Positions 1 to 13,140 of a stretch of DNA of 64,000 nt are shown one piece after another (within the stretch, counting starts at the first letter, position 1; each line of letters opens with the position of its first letter). Location of the stretch: contig OZ024849.1 in assembly GCA_964017145.1 (NCBI GenBank), positions 2,356,001 to 2,420,000 on the forward strand, written 5' to 3'. The stretch comes from Agrocybe praecox (lineage: Eukaryota > Basidiomycota > Agaricomycetes > Agaricales > Agrocybaceae). The translations under genes and the position numbers were made by a program. The notes under the pieces are model-generated. The model had not been told where the DNA came from and ran no database searches. It saw only the letters and a program-made list of their open reading frames with translations.

Positions 1-3000
1 GAAGTCAAACAAGTCTACGCGGATGGGTAACAATGTGTACGACGCGGATGTTGTACGTGCGGATGGAGACGATGAAGGAGGAGGCAGGTTTAGTGCGTTG
101 CTTAATAGGATTATTGGGACGGTGAGTTTTCCTCTCTTTTTTCGTGGTTTTCATGGTTTTGATGGAAATCGGCGTGCCCTCGGTGGTCCGTAGTATTCGA
201 CGGTGTCCCCAATGTCAGCCAGTCATATGCATGACATCGCAGAACACTAAGACGCATCAATGTGCCCCTTTACCGGATTCTTACATATTTCGCGCAAAAC
301 ATGAAACCTTATATACGGCCTGTATTGACTGGCTTCCAATTTCGCCCTTTCGTCCGTGTCGTCCCTGGCCCGTCTCACCGCTCGTCTCCCCCAACATATC
401 AGTCCCAAAGACGTATATTAAGCCCATTCGACGTCATTTGTCTCTCCTACAGGCTGGTTGTAGCTCTTCCGGTCACCCCGCCCATCCGATGTACCACTTT
501 CACTCCTCTCTGCCTGTCTCTTTCAATGTACCGTGCATGTCGCTCTCTGGTGCTCCGACTCATTGGTCCTTTCCTATCTCACCTCTCCTCCTGCGTCGTC
601 CTGTCCCATTTTCATCAACCCTGTCCTTCTGTCCTTCAGTGTGACATTCTCCGTTCCCCCATCTGCGTCATACCCGTCGCCCTCGTATCATCGCCTGCAT
701 ACTTTGATGTCTTCCGGGTTTTCTCGTAGTCTCTTTGGTGAGATTCTGTGTCTGTGAGGTACGTTTTCGATTCCATAAAAATGTTCATCTAACTCATGAC
801 ATAACACTTTTGTTTTCTTCCGCTCTTTAGGATTGTGCCTCGACACCGTCATGGAGGGTTAATGCACCTCGAGATCAAGTCAAGCCATACACACTGCCGC
901 GACTCTCAGCGGACGCATGGTAGATTTACTCTTCGTGGTTGCCGATTTTCCTTGATAAGTTGGACGTAGAATGGATATTTAAATTATCGATGGCTGTGTC
1001 GTTCGTTTGTCCATAACTCAGAAAATGTGCGTGTGTTTGTTTGTTTTCTGTTTGTCCTCTCGTTAATATAATCCTTTTTTTCTCTTAGAAATTAGGCTGC
1101 GAGACGGTGTGGCTGCATTCTCGAACTTTGGACCTCTATACAGAACCCTCTCGCTCTGACATGGTTCGTTTCGTTCTGTTCTCATTCACCCATCTCGTTT
1201 CTGAAGTCATTATTTTCTTTCTTTTGCTATTTTAGGTCTTGGCGAAAAGGGAAAATGTATTAGGGGATTGAATTCAGCCGTCCAGATTATCGCTGTTCTT
1301 AGGAGACGTACTCTTCATTTTCTCTGCATGGTCAATTTTTACTTCGCATTTCAATCGTCTACAGTGGCTGTATTTCACGTTTATTTATAGCTCGGTTGTA
1401 TGTATTTTCTTTCTTCTTTTTCTTTTCTTCCCGCAAAGCGAACAGTTACCTTTTTCAAAACAAGGCAGCGTCAGCTTGAAAGTAGCGTCAGCCGGTGGAA
1501 CTTTATGCAGAGCTTACTATTACGCTCGTGATAACCTCTGGAGTATTCATGCGCTGGCACTGGCTGCTTGAAGGTCTTATCGCAGGTCTTATCGCCAGTC
1601 ATTCAGTCTCGAAAATAATCAAGCGTTGAGCTTGATCTAGCAGGCCTAGGAAACGTGAGTTGTTTCCCCCTTTTTCTGTGCTACTATATGCAGCTAGAGG
1701 TGGCTGGAAGGATGCACGCGTGCGCTGGCATCCGGAATTCTATAACTGTTAGTTTGTTGGAATAGGATCAAGAAGCGTTAGGTTGATTGTTTTCTTTCCT
1801 TACTCATATTCAGGTTTCTCTTCCTTCGCCTCTTTGTTTATTTTGTACTGCCGTCAACCCAAAAATATCGTTGCCGATTTCTGCTCTTCAGGGACGTCAA
1901 ATTCATCCTCAATAATTCTGCGCCCACATTGCTGTCATACCGAACAAGCCTAGCACGTTCAAAGCGATGTAATATTAGCTAGGGTATTGGCCTGTTAATG
2001 TCGACCCACGCCTGTGAGTCGAATGGTCTCTTACACCACCGTCAACGGTGATTGTTGATCATGCATCACGGTCAACCACCTCATTCGATCCTCTTGGTCA
2101 ACACTGCTCGCATGGAACCTGGACGCGTTCGACTCCTCCATTTGTCCGTCGTCGGGTCATCTGGACATGAATATGCTTGTTGCGCTTCAATGTGATTTTC
2201 CTTACTTTCATATTTTCGATCCCTGCTGATTTGAGAATTAGGACACAAATTATTCTGTAACTTTAAGTGAGGGGGCGTCGACTGCGAGCCTGGTACGGGG
2301 GTCGAGCAGGTACTCATGCACATGGTTGGGGTTTGGTTACCCTAGTTGACATTGAATGTGCTTTATATACTACAGCACTGTAAGAAGCTGAAATCGATAT
2401 GACCTAGTGGGCTGAGCGATAAGATCCCTGTAGGTATTAATCGAAGACCAGCTCGTTCGAAACCGAATCACGCGGTTGCCGCGCACGTGGAATCCCATCT
2501 CTGCTAGGTGCTCGTCGAGCAGGAATCGCACTACACTCTTGCCCTCCTGCATGAATTATACTTGCTTAATCGTCCGTGTCGACGTTTTGAGAGAGATCCA
2601 TCTGGAAAAATCTATTCAATATTGGCTCAGCTATAACTGCCTGTGCAGTGTGAAGCCCTGGAATACGTACATTTCTGGGTCTTGGCAATTTTCGTAAAGA
2701 ACTGGCGAAGCTAATTTTGCTTGTCCTATGCAACCTTCCAGCCATCTCTAGTTCTATATCGCACAGAGAAAAGAAAGATAACTCACTTTTCTTGTTAGAT
2801 TTCAAAACTAGATGATCGGCAGAAGACCTGCGAGCAGCTTCCACCCGCGTGATCACTCCAGAGTCTTGAGTTTATCATGAGCACGGTAGTAGTGAGCTCT
2901 GCAATGGTTGACGCTCCTCTCAGTCTCGCGCTGCCTAATTTCCAAAAGAAAAAAATGCCTGTTTAGCAGACAGAAAGTAGAAAGAAGAAGAAAAAGCAAT

Positions 3001-5280
3001 ACGCACATCCGAGCTATAAATAAACAAGTGACACAGCCATCAACCAAGTTCGAAGAAACAAAACATCTCCCAGAGCAAGAGGGCTTTGATGCAGAGGCGC
3101 AAAGGCTGGCCCTACAGCTACATCATCTCGCAGCCTAATTCACGCGAAAAAAAGGAATGGGTTAACGAGAGGAAAAGCAGAAAAGAACAAAAAGAAAATA
3201 CGCACATTCGGGTTATAAATGAATGGTTGAATGACACAGCCACCGATGGTGAAATACCCATTCTGCGTCCAACTCCAGCGTATCAAGGAAAAACGGCAAG
3301 CTTGAGTGAATAAATCCAGCATGGGTCAGCTAGGAGTCGCGGCGGTATGCATGACCTGACTAGAGCCCCAGGTATATTGACCCTCCATGGCGGTGTCGAG
3401 CCTTCATCCTAAAAAACGAAAGAAACAAAATGACGTGATGACATCGGCAACAACTCTTGTGTAGAGGATGAGGTAGGGTGTCAAAAAGATGCTATAAATG
3501 AATACACTGTGAGTTAAATAAATGAATATTGACTCGAAGATGTACCTCACAGAGCCAGAAGATGCCAAACCATCGAGCTCCGAGTTTTGGCCCCAGGCCA
3601 AGGGCGAATGCGATGAGAGAGAAAGGCTTCGGAATATGTGTGTCGTGACAGAGTCGCTGAGTAGCAGATGTTTATACCAGTAAATCGGGTCGAGGTTCAT
3701 TTGTAGGTTCTCGTCGATATGCAAGCCCGGGGTAGATGAACTGGATGAGGTGATAAGTGCATATTTCAAGGTTCGCCGGAGAAACGGTAACTGAAGAGTG
3801 CGGTGATGAGAGAAAGGACTAAAATCACAGAAAGAACGAAATCAGTAACAGTCTACTGTGCAAAGAGTTGGCCAGACGCGTAAACCTCTATGTGTCTGCC
3901 GTCTGGCTTATGCGGGGCTTGGATATGCGTGTAAGAATGATGAAAACTCACATATCTGCCAGTGACAGGATGGAGCGGCGCCCTACTCTCCTTCCAACCG
4001 ACATACTCCTCGACGAGGCTACCAGCGGCGGGTAAGCCTTAGCTCTGGGGGTGATATAATTGATGATGGACTCCCGGGATTCAATAAGAACCACGATGTT
4101 GCTGAGAACGAGAGAGTTGGGCTCGTAATGTGGTTACAGAGTGCGAGGACGACTGGTTCTAGTGCTACGCTATCAAAGAATGTGTTAACATTGAATTGAG
4201 ATGATGAACGCAAATACAGACCCATTCGAAGGTAACCATCGATCCTGAAGTTGTATGTGTTCCACAGGTAAGAGTTCCGTCCTCAACGCATACATTGACT
4301 TTGACGAAATGAGTTATCGTGGAGGAAGAACTGAATTGTGATTGGAAGCAGGAGTCGGGGTTCAAACAGCTCTGAAAGCCTACGAACCGGTTCTTCGCAA
4401 CTGGTGGAAAGTAAGCCTCTTAAATGTGACGAGAGTGTTTCATAAAACTTACGCGTGATAAATAAAATAAAAGCCTTTGTGTCGTCCCAACGGCGAACAC
4501 CTCGACGCATGAATATGTTAATTTCTACTTGTTGCATAACAAACAGGCCCGAATCTTCGATCAACCAACAACGCACAAACGGAGCAGTTAAACGCGACTG
4601 AGTTCCAACCACATCACAGCCAACACGTCCTATTTTCTTGTTCGGTGCGCAATTCGACGATGTATAGGAGAGGGTAAGAGTTCTGTACTTCAGTCCACGG
4701 GTTCATGGGCGACGGACACAACACACGGAATAATCGATCTCAATGGGGCATGATACGGCCAGGGAGTGTCAGAAGAAGTGGAAAAGTCGAGGATATGTCA
4801 TTGTTTTTCTGTTCATTGGATTCTTTGTGAGCTTTGAGGTCTTTGAATAGAGAGGAATGATTCTGCGTACGTTGTGCTTTGTAATTAAGAAGCAGCGGCC
4901 CGCTCTGCCGTGCATCCATGACGTCTACGCTCAACCATCATCCCAATCATTTCGTGCTTCTCCTGCCAATTCCATCCTACCGATGATCGATATCCTTGAA
5001 CAGTCCTCGCCCTCTTTTCACCATCATAGAAGAGGCGTACGACTTTCCACTGACGAGGATGTTCGTCGTCCGTTCAGCGGCGAGCGACAAAGACAAGGAG
5101 GGATAATACTCACATCATCGCCCAATTCTGGGCCTTCTTCCAACTGCAAGATTCATTAGGAGCCCACATCTTTAGAATTTGTGTGTTTGGTAGTTTCAAG
5201 ACCGAGACCACTCCAAAACTCACCTCGATATTCTCTAGCATCAACGTTTCAAAATTCCAACGTTCAAACGTTCAACCCCG
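1..5280. repeat. Long decayed intron-bearing repeat, copy A
   Basis: Nearly the whole interval recurs at about 54990-61160. The two copies agree through runs of hundreds of bases with scattered substitutions and small indels. Copy A has about 270 bp (roughly 410-690) missing from copy B; copy B has a 1.6 kb insertion. Within the copy, about 740-1240 (plus strand) resembles the reverse complement of about 3100-3440, so the unit has two facing arms. Both arms contain GT...AG stretches of fungal intron size, for example a T-rich tract ending ctctttag before 830 and another ending tttctcttag near 1090. This suggests a duplicated gene arranged head to head. The exon-like pieces are full of stops and I do not recognise a protein family. 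The true left end lies outside the window or at about 83, where matching to 61160 begins. Confidence 0.8.
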
Positions 5281-5760
5281 AATCCTCCCATTCAACCACG
5301 GCTATGCACAAAGAGTGTCAATCGGCGCGTACAACGAAAGCCTACGACTTACCGATGACGAGAGTTGTCGTTTGTAAATTGTGACACACCAACGCAAACG
5401 TTCTGGAGTGCCGTGAGACAGGCGATGCTGGATGGAAAAGTCGTTTCCGCACCCAAAACTGCGAACCCCTCTGCGGAAGGAATTAGTTGACGATTAGAAC
5501 GAGATGCTACCACTCAAGTACTCACCTGTCGTCAACGCGGGTCGCATTCGAGGTATCACATCCCGGCGTTCGCTCGTCGTTTCCACCATCGGATTCTGCA
5601 CACAGACGTTCAGTCGCAACAAATCAGACGAGAGGCGCACGACTCACCAATGCCTCTTGACATTTCCTTGCATCTTCCACTTTTCATCCACGCCAATCAT
5701 CCGGCAATAGAGCTTCTAACATCGTCCTCTGAGGTGTCCCCCCATCTCGATTGACCGAGA
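4990..5760 (-). pseudogene. Exon-like blocks of an unrecognised minus-strand gene
   Basis: On the minus strand three or four blocks are separated by well-formed fungal introns (gtgagt...cag, gtgagt...gcag, gtaagt...tag). They lie at about 5650-5600, 5590-5525, 5470-5350 and 5300-5225. One frame stays open through the middle blocks, but no clear start is seen and the last block soon stops. The part below about 5280 is shared with 61160, so the gene remnant lies partly inside the long repeat and partly in unique sequence. No domain is recognised. Confidence 0.3.
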
Positions 5761-5882
5761 TTTCGATTCTGTGTTCCCCAGAATCAAGGTCCTGGCCCCC
5801 TTTACGGTCTTCCGTTTTTACAATTGACGCCTCGCGGCAGTGATTACGAAGGATAGATACATACGTTTATCCAAATTATCAA

Positions 5883-7930
5883 ATGTTGGAGTTAGATTCT
5901 ATCTCTCATCATCCTGAACCTTCACCACCAAGGTGCGACTCTCTGCTGAACAAGGTGCGTCGGTTTTTCTATTATCACATTTGTTCCAGAGCACGCAGAG
6001 CTTCTGCCCTTCATGTCAACATGGAGAGAGTCACAGCGAAGTCGCTCGGCCACGCACCAATGGATAATTGTACGGTGCAGTGTATTTCTGACTCCTTCAC
6101 CCTTTCATATAAATCTGACGTGCGTTTTTTTATTAGAGTGCCATATCAACCTTCATTCAGCACCTACTGATACTAACCTGCCTTTGCACAAAAGGGTCGC
6201 GCTCACTATATCTTTTCATTTACTGTTCAAATTATAGTCAAGAACACTCGTTGTGCGGAAAAGATGACCTACAGTTGTATATTTTGCGACTTGAACTTTT
6301 TGTACTATCCTCGTTCTTGCGTTCTGGCCATGTATACATCTATCCCAGTTCAACCAGACGCACTACCACCCACCTTGGGACACACACAATTCCTTTGTGA
6401 GAAACCAGGAAGCGCGCTTGGCTATTCTGAGGTATGTATACTCCACTAAAAATTCAAAATAATGACGGGCGCTTAAATCTTGTACCTCAAGAACGCACCT
6501 TAATTGCGCGCTTTGTTTTTCATAAAAAACACTTTATTAGCAAGGTATGCCTTCTCTCTACATATGTTTGTGGATACCCAATTGTCACTGGTCTCTCATT
6601 CGATACAGCACTCTACATCAACCGACCGACCTACCCCTACCTTCTTCTCCTTTACATCTGGTTGCTTCTTAGAGAACGATTTACACGTAGTCCGAATAAC
6701 GCTGCGTCTGTTTCCAAGTATCTTTTAATATAACTCATTTAATTTTGACATGAAATGAACGCGGTTTGGTGTGGAAGATACACACGCACAACGCGGAAAT
6801 GAACCTTTTGCCAAATTTCATTGTTTCCAGGGCATTTTGTGCGTTTGGGCTGAGCGCTATACATTATACTATGCTCTACCGATATGCTCCAATGTATTCT
6901 ACGTGAAACGTTTTGGAACAGGGAGCTCTATATTTTGTGCTGCGGTCCCCTCTTTTATTTGAGCGCCGTGCGTCTCGATTCCGGGCTCATTTCGGCTAAC
7001 ATGGGTTCGCATAAAAACTTAGATTTCACTGGTGTATCGAATACATGGGTCCATAAAACGTACATACGGCTAGCTACTTGGATTGGAAAGAATAATAGAT
7101 CATCGCAGCTTGTCTTTCCTTCCCTTCCCTTCCCCGCTCGATACGAATTCAACAGACACATACTTTGTAGGCAATGAGAATCGACTCGTCGTCGCTTACT
7201 CAATGCTAATTGCTTTGTTTCGAGAGAATCAAAGCGTGCTTTGTAGCAGACAACGCAGCGCAGGATTGTACGCTGTGGTAAGTGTTCTCTTTTCAACATA
7301 TGTCATTGAACACTTACTTTCGCTCTTAGTTTGTTCCAACTCTTCTCGTCACATCATCATTTCGACGACGACGACGACGACAGAGCTTAATAAACTCGAT
7401 TCATGCGTTTGAATGATAATTGGTGGAAATACAGACCTGCGGCGAACACGAAAACTATACTTACACACGATGAAATTGACTGCTCGGAAACACACTGGTA
7501 AGGGTTCGCAAGTTCAGCAGAGCTTGAAAATGATACTCGCATGTGCGTCCACCTTCGGTCTCTGCATAACCCTTGCGGATTGAAGCCCTTGCCGCCTCAT
7601 CTTCCTGCACACGCCGACACCGGAATCACTCGAGCGAACTTCACGCGCTGACACCTCTGCTTCAAGCGAAACACGGTGGCAAGTGCTTATGAATTGTGTC
7701 GAAAACAAAAAATGACACTTACATGCGACATAGAAATTCACACGGCTGCTTTAGTTCGTTCGGAGCACGGCGATGAGCGCTTGGAAGTTTGGCAGAACAT
7801 GGAATGGATACTTCCGCTCTGCAGTTTGGAGTTCTTTCTGCCTCGTCTTAGAGGTAAGACCTGCGAGCGAGCAGCCAGTGCCAGCGCATACACAGCCACT
7901 GTTGAATTGAAATGCAAAGTGAAAATTTAA
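5883..7930. other. No recognised gene; intron-like signals only
   Basis: Short open stretches are separated by GT...AG tracts on the plus strand, for example donors after 5950 and 6430. None gives a protein I recognise and all open frames are under about 115 codons. A small run of GAC trinucleotides lies near 7362-7382. It may be another decayed gene of the same repeat-rich neighbourhood. Confidence 0.3.
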
Positions 7931-7934
7931 CGTT

Positions 7935-9830
7935 TATTATTTAACGTGCATGGAGAGTAAATTGAGAGTACGTCTCATAAGTACAGCGGTGATCTGTACG
8001 GCTGAATCCAAGGCCCTAGTACATTTTCCTTCATGTAAGAATCTAAAAAAGCAAAAGAATGAAAACGATGACATCAGCAACGAGGGGAAGAGGAATGAAA
8101 ACGATACGAAACAAGCCATGTCCCCCGGAGCAAGAGGGTTCGATGCAGAGGTTAAAAGGTTAGCCATACGACTACAGCTTCTTTCAGCCTAATTCGCACG
8201 AAAAAATGATTCAATTAATGAGAGGAAAAGCAGAAAAGGATAGAAAGAAAATACGCACATTTGAGCTATAAATAAACAAACGACAACCATCGATGGTGAA
8301 TTTTGCGTCCGGCGTATCAACGAAAATTGGCAATAATGCAGATTCAATCCCGCACGGATTTGCTGAAAGTTCCAGCGATATGTATGACTTGACTTGAGCC
8401 CCAGGTACATTGACCCTCCATGACGGTGTCGAGGCATAATCCTAAAGAACAGAAGAGCCGGAAGTTACAATGATTCGAGTAAGGCATGCTAGCACTTGCA
8501 CGGTGTAGAGAAGTTGCAAATATATATATCATGAGTTAGATGAATGTTTATTGAATCAAAAACGAACCTCAGACACAGAGAATCTCACCACAGAGACCAT
8601 GGGAAAACCGGGAAGATATCGAATCATGACGGCCAATGAGTAGTATGTTGGAGGTGAGAGCGGATCGGAGCTCGTCGATGTCGAAGGAACCCGTTATACT
8701 TGAAAATAATTTCGTTGTAGAACCGTTGCAGGTAAACGGCGGGGTCCAGGGCAAGGATGGCAACCACCAAGTGAAATCTTATGAAGGAGGTGAATAACAG
8801 CAGCGAAGGCACCATCCAGCTCAGAGTCTTGACCAGGGGCGACTGCGATGAAGGACGAAGGCTTCGAACGGGAGAAACACGCTCATGGAGTGGTTACAAT
8901 GTGCGAGGACGACTGGTTCTAGTGCTAAGTTATTGAAGAATGAGTTAGTATTAAAATCAGGTAACAAACGCAACGACAAACCCGTTCGAAAGGTATCACT
9001 GATACAGAACTTTGGATGTGTTCCACAGAGTCGAGTTCGAGTCCCCATACAGGATGACACTCGCATTTGATCTCGAGTTACGTTGTCAACGCATATATTG
9101 ACTTTAACGGAATGGATTATCGTGCAGTTGAGGTGGAATTGGAGGCAGGAGTCGGGGTTCACACAGCTCTTCGCAACTGGTGGGAAGTGAGCTTCTTAAA
9201 TGCGATGCAATTGTTTCATAAAACTTACGCATGATTAAAAAAAAGCCTTCGTATCGCCCCGACGCCCTCAACCCATGAATAACAAGCAGTCTCGGATCTT
9301 CAATCGACCGACAATGCACAAACGGAGGAGTTGAACGCGACCGAGTTCCAACCACGTCACAGCCAACACGTCCTATTCTCGTTTGGTGCGCAATTGGACA
9401 ATGTACAGGAGAGGGTGAGAGTTCAGTCCAAGCGTTCAAACGTTCACGAGCAATAGGCACAGCACACATGGGATGATTGATCGAGTCAACGGGGCATGGC
9501 ACAGACAGGGAATGTCGGAATGATGGAAGGAGAGGTGGACAAGTTGGGGATACGTCATTGTTCTTGGACCATCGAAAGAGGAGTGATATATGATATGTAG
9601 GGGAGCATGCCACAAAAGGTGCTTGACCGATGGTGGGTGCCGGTAAACCAAGACTTCATGTATTCGGGACGACGCGGATGCGGCGGGAGAACAGGAGAGG
9701 TGAGGTGTGTCGACGTCTGAGACAGCCAATATGTAAGCAGATGAAGGTGGGTGGATCAAGCGTGCGGTATGGTGCAGAACCAGGTAGCGGGCTAGGCATG
9801 GACTTATGGATGGTTTGATTGTACGAGCAG
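7935..9830 (-). repeat. Diverged copy of the right arm of the long repeat
   Basis: The interval follows the same order as 3050-4900 at clearly lower identity. Shared landmarks include the block read as 'agcaagagggtt(c)gatgcagagg' (compare 3076 and 59016), the 'gccccaggta(c/t)attgaccctccatg' block (8400 against 3363), and the 'gagtcggggttcaaac/cac' block (9149 against 4353). It is an older copy than the pair at 1-5280 and 54990-61160. No intact gene is visible. Confidence 0.7.
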
Positions 9831-10560
9831 CACAACCGTGGGAATCTGCTATTCCCTATGTACGTCTTGTCTTTCCTTCATCGATCATCCCTTACCTTGC
9901 CGTAGCCTAGCGTTAACACGTTAGTTAGTCAAATGGGTTCCCTCTCCGACTCGATCATCCACTTCCACTTCTCCTCTGTCCTGCCTCTCCCTCATCAAAA
10001 CAACTAACTGATGCAACAACCTACTCAAAACCCACAAGTCCAAGGCCGTGCATCCAGAACACGCACGCCGAAGAGGAGACAGATCAGCGAGCTGTTTAAT
10101 GCGATGTTTATTATTTTAAATGAGGGGTGCCGGTGAGTTTTCTTCTTTTGTTCGATGTTTTTTCATTTCTTTGGATGGGTTGGGTTAGAAGGCGTTGAGG
10201 GCGTTGGTAGCAGGTGCCCTCGGTGCTCGGTGGTGCTTAGAAAACTGCTCGTCGTCAGCTCCAATGATGACATTATTCATCTGTTTCGAGCTCGTTGTCG
10301 ACTTGGATTCTTCCCCCTTCCTCGTATGATCCGAGTGACCCCAAACCCACTAATTACCCTCCAGGCTTTTCGCAAAGATCGGGACCGAGAAGGCGCCCTC
10401 CCCTTCTTCGTATGCCTCATCGGGATTGCTACTGTGTTGTGTCGGAGCGTTTTCCCTGCCAACTCTTCTGTTCTCAACTGTCACATACCTCCTGCCTTTA
10501 ATCTTGTCACCAAAAGGCACAGTAACTCTCCTAACTTCGAACTATGAATCATACAACAGT
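9770..10560 (+). repeat. Repeat fragment matching 54190-54860
   Basis: Sequence from 'caggtagcgggctaggca' onward matches 54217 onward, including the exon-like block with 'cagaacacgcacgcc' (10046 and 54528) followed by gtgagtttt. The piece near 10420-10450 also resembles 61600-61625. It is a fragment of the same repeat family. Open frames here are best read as remnants. Confidence 0.7.
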
Positions 10561-11014
10561 CTACCTTTTTTAAGATCATCAACGACTGTTGGGCATCGAC
10601 ATCCTGCCTATCTCAATTCAGTCAATCCCGGTGTCATGCGACAAGGGAGAGACAAAGCATTCTCATTTATACTATCGCAGGGCATTTTGAATCTATGTTT
10701 ACTTTCCCGTTTGATATTACTCTCCTTCTCTTCTATTCCATGTATTAGTGCAAGACTCACCACTCAACACAGCTTGAAGACAACACCGACTGGTTTCTTT
10801 CCTTTTCTTCCCTGCCCCTTTATAATCATATTACAAGATTGGTTCCAACTACGCCTGGTTTTCTATCCGGGCTAGAAATGGAAATGAAGGCCAAAGAAGA
10901 GGTCCATGGAGTGTGGGAGGGCAGGGAATTAACAGGGAGGGCCTCCGTGGTATGTGAATTCAATACGTCCAAATATTAGCGCATTAGCGCTGAAGCTGGT
11001 TCGACCAGAATACT

Positions 11015-11893
11015 ATGTCATTACAACTGGAAAATAGTTCTGAAGGGCTTGGCCGGGTGGAACCTCGCGGTGACATATTAGGTGGTATCGTATCCGCCTT
11101 TCTAAAAGGCAATCCACATCTGAAACTTCCTCCACCGAAAACAAGTAATGGCAGGCCGCCATTCGAGACCCCGCCCACTCAAACAGTCACCCAACAACGC
11201 ACCAAGACCATTGTAGTAACTAACATGACTCCCGCTAAACCTTTGCCTACACCATCAAGTCTTCCAAGCACAACACATTTTACTTCTATACCACCCTCTA
11301 GTGTTCCGAACATGTCGGTGACGAGCACTAGTGATCCCTCATCTAAAACCTCAGACCAACATTCCGATGGATCCAGTGTAACAACTCCTATTATAAGCAG
11401 CCAAATCCCCAAAGGGACTCCCGTCGCTCCATCAATCAATCCAGAGAAAGCGAATAATCCTACGCAGGGACCTGAAGGAGGACTAGGAACAAATGTCCGT
11501 CAATCGACTGCAGTAGCTGTAGGCATAGGCATAGGCATCTTTTTCGCCCTTCTATTCCTCGCATTAGCCATTTTCTTCATCTTGCGAAGGATGAAACAGA
11601 AGAGGCAGAAATCGTCTGGAGAAGGGCACGTCGCGACATGGCTGGAAAAGGGAAGCATAGTTTCAGGCTCTGAATTGACGTCGGACCTTTATTTCCCAAC
11701 GACGATTGAGTCTAGCTCACAGGCTTTATCCCGGTACCGAGATTCACAAATAACGACCTCTTCACCGGCCAGGAGGTACTCTGACATGTTCAGTACCATA
11801 CATTTCTCCACGGCATCACATTCGCAAAACATTCACGGATACAGCAAACAAGGAAGGAGTCGTAGACGATCATTTTCCACAATAGCCAGCTGA
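11015..11893 (+). CDS. Single-pass membrane protein, Ser/Thr/Pro-rich
   Basis: An open frame of 292 codons. Residues about 60-160 are rich in Ser, Thr and Pro, like the O-glycosylated outer part of fungal wall-sensor or Mid2-like proteins. Residues about 166-190 form one strongly hydrophobic helix (AVAVGIGIGIFFALL...), followed at once by a basic stop-transfer stretch (RRMKQKRQK). This predicts N-terminus outside and a cytosolic tail of about 100 residues. The tail is Ser-rich and ends in a basic cluster (SRRRSF). The chosen ATG gives no signal peptide, so one or more 5' exons may lie upstream; an acceptor-like 'ctgaag' lies near 10997 and a TGA lies in frame just before it. The function is not recognised. 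It is the only convincing gene in the first 20 kb. Confidence 0.6.
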   Translation: MSLQLENSSEGLGRVEPRGDILGGIVSAFLKGNPHLKLPPPKTSNGRPPFETPPTQTVTQQRTKTIVVTNMTPAKPLPTPSSLPSTTHFTSIPPSSVPNMSVTSTSDPSSKTSDQHSDGSSVTTPIISSQIPKGTPVAPSINPEKANNPTQGPEGGLGTNVRQSTAVAVGIGIGIFFALLFLALAIFFILRRMKQKRQKSSGEGHVATWLEKGSIVSGSELTSDLYFPTTIESSSQALSRYRDSQITTSSPARRYSDMFSTIHFSTASHSQNIHGYSKQGRSRRRSFSTIAS

Positions 11894-12600
11894 GTAACCA
11901 ACATATGGACCTAGGAACCGACAGACATTAGTAATAGCAACAATATCATATTAAACATTTACCTGATGGTAGTTGTAGTAGTAACGAGGGAATACGTTTG
12001 TTCGCTCAAGATACCCTAAATACACTTTCCGCAAAGATAATGCAGAAAATTCTCCTATTACACCATAATTTTGGATGGTTACATCTAGTCGTCAAGTTGA
12101 AAATCTGTTTCGAAGACGATAGAACAGTGCTTTCCAGAATCCAGATCACCGGTGCAAAGAAGTTTGCAAAGCGGTAGTAAATTGTGGATCAGCTGGTGTG
12201 TCAAGCTAGAGAAGGAGACCTCGGGAGCTATTCACGCTCGAGTATAAAAATCGCTTGGTATATAATCTTGTCTACAGAGGGTTTCCAGCATATATAAGAC
12301 CAGAATTTTGGGCAAGCGGTGTGCATGTAAAGTTTGAACAGGTTACAGGTCTCGCACTACCAGGAAGGCAACTATGGTGGGATAGCGAATCATAGTTCAG
12401 CATCAGGCGTCTTAAGATGTGAAGCTGAAGCTTGGCCGAAGTTTGGCTGTTGACGAACGTTGAAGCTTGAAGACTTGAATTTGGCTCAAATGAAGATTCG
12501 AAGCAAATTGGAAGCGTTGAAAAAAGTCAACAGGAGTATGAATACATAATCAAGCACATGCTCGCCAAGTAAACCTCACGTGAAAATCCCGCGACTCGCG
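11894..12600. other. Intergenic, no feature recognised
   Basis: I see no open frame of note and no repeat shared with the rest of the window. The 3' end of the membrane-protein transcript presumably falls here. Confidence 0.4.
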
Positions 12601-12970
12601 TCAGACTCTTGAAGGTCGTCTGTGGGTCTGGACTCTGCCCCCTCCCTCGTATGATCCGAGTCACCCCCAACCCATAATTTACCCTCCAGGTTTTACCCAA
12701 AGACCGCGTTAACCAAGAGAACTAGACCGAGAAGGCGTCCTCCCCTTCTCCCCTTTCTTCGGGTCCAACCGACTCTTCAAAGCCCCGCTCGTAGGCCTCG
12801 CACTACAGCGGGTCATATGCCTCATCGTCATATTCGTCCTACCCTCGAAGATGCGTATAATTTCATAATCGACATCACTTTCCTCGATCCATCCGTCCAG
12901 AGTCGCTCGATACTGGCCGCGCATCCTGAACATGCCACGGAGAAGGAAGCACAGGTCAAACACAATTGCG
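12600..12970 (+). repeat. Short fragment of the 54.8 kb repeat block
   Basis: 'tcgtatgatccgagt', 'taccctccaggtttt' and 'cttcgggtccaaccgactc' occur here in the same order as at 54797-54920. It is a stranded fragment of the same repeat family, next to the transposon that starts at 13070. Confidence 0.7.
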
Positions 12971-13069
12971 CCATTCCCCCCTCACACTCGTTGCGTTTTT
13001 TTTTCGCTGCGAGTGTCGTTATTCCTTAGGCTCATCAGGCGTATATGTCCTTTTCATTAACAAATAGTA

Positions 13070-13115
13070 AGTAACTTCCATAAAAAAAAGGTCAACAAAT
13101 GTCGAAAGGTCCCTT
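13070..13115 (+). repeat. Left terminal inverted repeat
   Basis: Matches the reverse complement of 15827-15872 with one mismatch. Confidence 0.9.
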
Positions 13116-13140
13116 ACGTTAATAAATTTGAATGAGTATA

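Noticed and set aside
10426..10875. 149-codon open frame with hydrophobic stretches
   Set aside because: It starts inside a repeat fragment, and no domain or splice structure supports it.
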